Origin: Methanofastidiosum sp964630765 | Lineage (GTDB): Archaea > Methanobacteriota_B > Thermococci > Methanofastidiosales > Methanofastidiosaceae | Length of the DNA: 5,769 nt | Assembly (NCBI GenBank): GCA_964630765.1 | Contig: CAZVXE010000070.1 | Location: forward strand, 1 to 5,769 | Direction of reading: 5' to 3' | Part shown: piece after piece, positions 5,047 through 5,769 of the stretch | Layout of the letters: every line of letters starts with the position of its first letter | Numbering within the stretch: position 1 is the first letter of the stretch | Made by a program: the position numbers and the translations under genes | Notes under the pieces: generated by a model | Database searches by the model: none | What the model was told of the DNA's origin: nothing | What the model saw: the letters and a program-made list of their open reading frames with translations, nothing else

Positions 5047-5769
5047 ATAACTGAGCTTTCAGAAAAAGAAATTCAAAGGTATAAAAGACAATTAATCATA
5101 AAGGATTTTGGGGAAAAATCCCAGAAGATTCTGAAAGAGTCTACAATAACAGTGTTTGGTTGTGGGGGTCTTGGATGTCCCACTGCAACATACCTTGCTG
5201 CAAGTGGAGTTGGAAAAATAAATCTAATTGATTTTCAAAAACCTGAAATTTCTAATCTTAATAGACAGGTAATGCATTTTGAAGGGGATATCGGAAAAAA
5301 GGACAAATCTGTCTCGCTTAAGGATAAACTGGAACAATTAAACAGCTCAATAGAAATAAAATCCTTTTCTTTGGAAATCGGTGAGAAAACTATTGATAAA
5401 TTCAAAGACTGTGATGTGTTAGTCGACTGCCTAGACAATTTTCACACAAGGTATCTATTAAATGAATTTTCATTAAGGGAAAAAATTCCACTTGTTCATG
5501 CTGCTGTTGAAGCATATTATGGGCAGATCACAACAATTATCCCTGGCAAAACTCCATGCATAAAATGCCTTTTCCCGAATATGCCGGATAAAAAAGAGAT
5601 ATTTCCAATAATTGGGCCAACTTGTGGGGTAGTTGGATCTATTGAAGCTATGGAAGTTATTAAAGTACTTACTGGAGTTGGAGAAACCCTATCGGGAAAA
5701 CTACTGATTGTGGACTTAAAATGTATGGAATTTGAAACTATTAATTTTAAGAGAAAAGAAGACTGTTCA
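5047..5769 (+). CDS. ThiF/MoeB/HesA-family E1-like adenylyltransferase, probable ATA start, C-terminus cut by window edge
   Basis: These enzymes adenylate the C-terminal Gly-Gly of ubiquitin-like sulfur carriers (ThiS, MoaD, SAMPs) for thiolation. The 241 visible residues run nearly to the family length and align well with E. coli MoeB. Seen are an N-terminal helix with EIQRYKRQL (8-16), the nucleotide loop GCGGLG (38-43), SNLNRQ (69-74), DCLDNFHTR (127-135, with Asp130 at the MoeB catalytic position), CIKC (171-174) as half of the zinc site, and GVVGSIEAMEVIKVLTG (194-210). The other zinc CxxC should begin at Cys240, with its second Cys just past the edge. MoeB's crossover-loop Cys187 aligns to Lys183, while Cys193 lies nearby. 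The second Asp of the usual DxD after strand 2 is Gln64. No ATG, GTG or TTG exists before the nucleotide loop; ATA at 5047 follows an excellent ribosome binding site. It lies 23 bases after thiN. The partner carrier is unknown: archaeal thiazole synthesis generally uses Thi4, so a UbaA/MoeB-like role fits better than ThiF. Confidence 0.88.
   Translation, partial: MTELSEKEIQRYKRQLIIKDFGEKSQKILKESTITVFGCGGLGCPTATYLAASGVGKINLIDFQKPEISNLNRQVMHFEGDIGKKDKSVSLKDKLEQLNSSIEIKSFSLEIGEKTIDKFKDCDVLVDCLDNFHTRYLLNEFSLREKIPLVHAAVEAYYGQITTIIPGKTPCIKCLFPNMPDKKEIFPIIGPTCGVVGSIEAMEVIKVLTGVGETLSGKLLIVDLKCMEFETINFKRKEDCS

Noticed and set aside
5235..5438. Minus-strand frame inside the E1-like gene
   Set aside because: The plus strand encodes SNLNRQ and DNFHTR motifs here, so this is a shadow.

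Overview
The window comes from an AT-rich archaeal chromosome, most likely a methanogen-related euryarchaeon. Three genes point there together: a phosphoseryl-tRNA(Cys) synthetase (SepRS, typical of methanogens and Archaeoglobus-like archaea), an archaeal-type wybutosine enzyme (Taw1), and a prefoldin beta subunit. Archaeal Shine-Dalgarno sequences (GGTG, GAGG, GGAG types) and TATA-like boxes agree with this. A closer placement, for example Methanofastidiosa, would be a guess. No mobile element, CRISPR array, rRNA, tRNA or recognisable riboswitch is visible, and no gene-free stretch exceeds about 100 bases.

Left part, minus strand (about 3186 down to 1): a tightly packed run reads, in transcription order, prefoldin beta subunit, DHH/DHHA1 phosphoesterase, Taw1, a small SecB-like protein, and SepRS (cut by the left edge). 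The first three look like one unit, in which the DHH gene runs 59 bases into Taw1. A TATA-like element in the 49-base gap after Taw1 may start a second transcript for the SecB-like gene and SepRS, which overlap by 8 bases. The theme is protein folding, RNA turnover, tRNA modification and tRNA charging.

Middle (3187-3286): a divergent intergenic region with putative promoters facing both ways.

Right part, plus strand (3287 to 5769): nadM (NMN adenylyltransferase), thiT (thiamine-specific ECF transporter S component), thiN (thiamine pyrophosphokinase), and a ThiF/MoeB/HesA-family E1-like enzyme cut by the right edge. ThiT plus ThiN form a two-step route from external thiamine to thiamine pyrophosphate. 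NadM adds a second cofactor-finishing step. The E1-like enzyme probably adenylates a ubiquitin-like sulfur carrier.

The points most worth a second look are: the E1-like gene has a near-perfect ribosome binding site but no ATG, GTG or TTG at the expected start (an ATA sits there); SepRS appears to begin about 40 residues later than the family members I recall; the DHH gene has a C-terminal tail overprinted on the Taw1 start; and prefoldin beta probably starts at TTG. I see no strong sign of a wholly new system.
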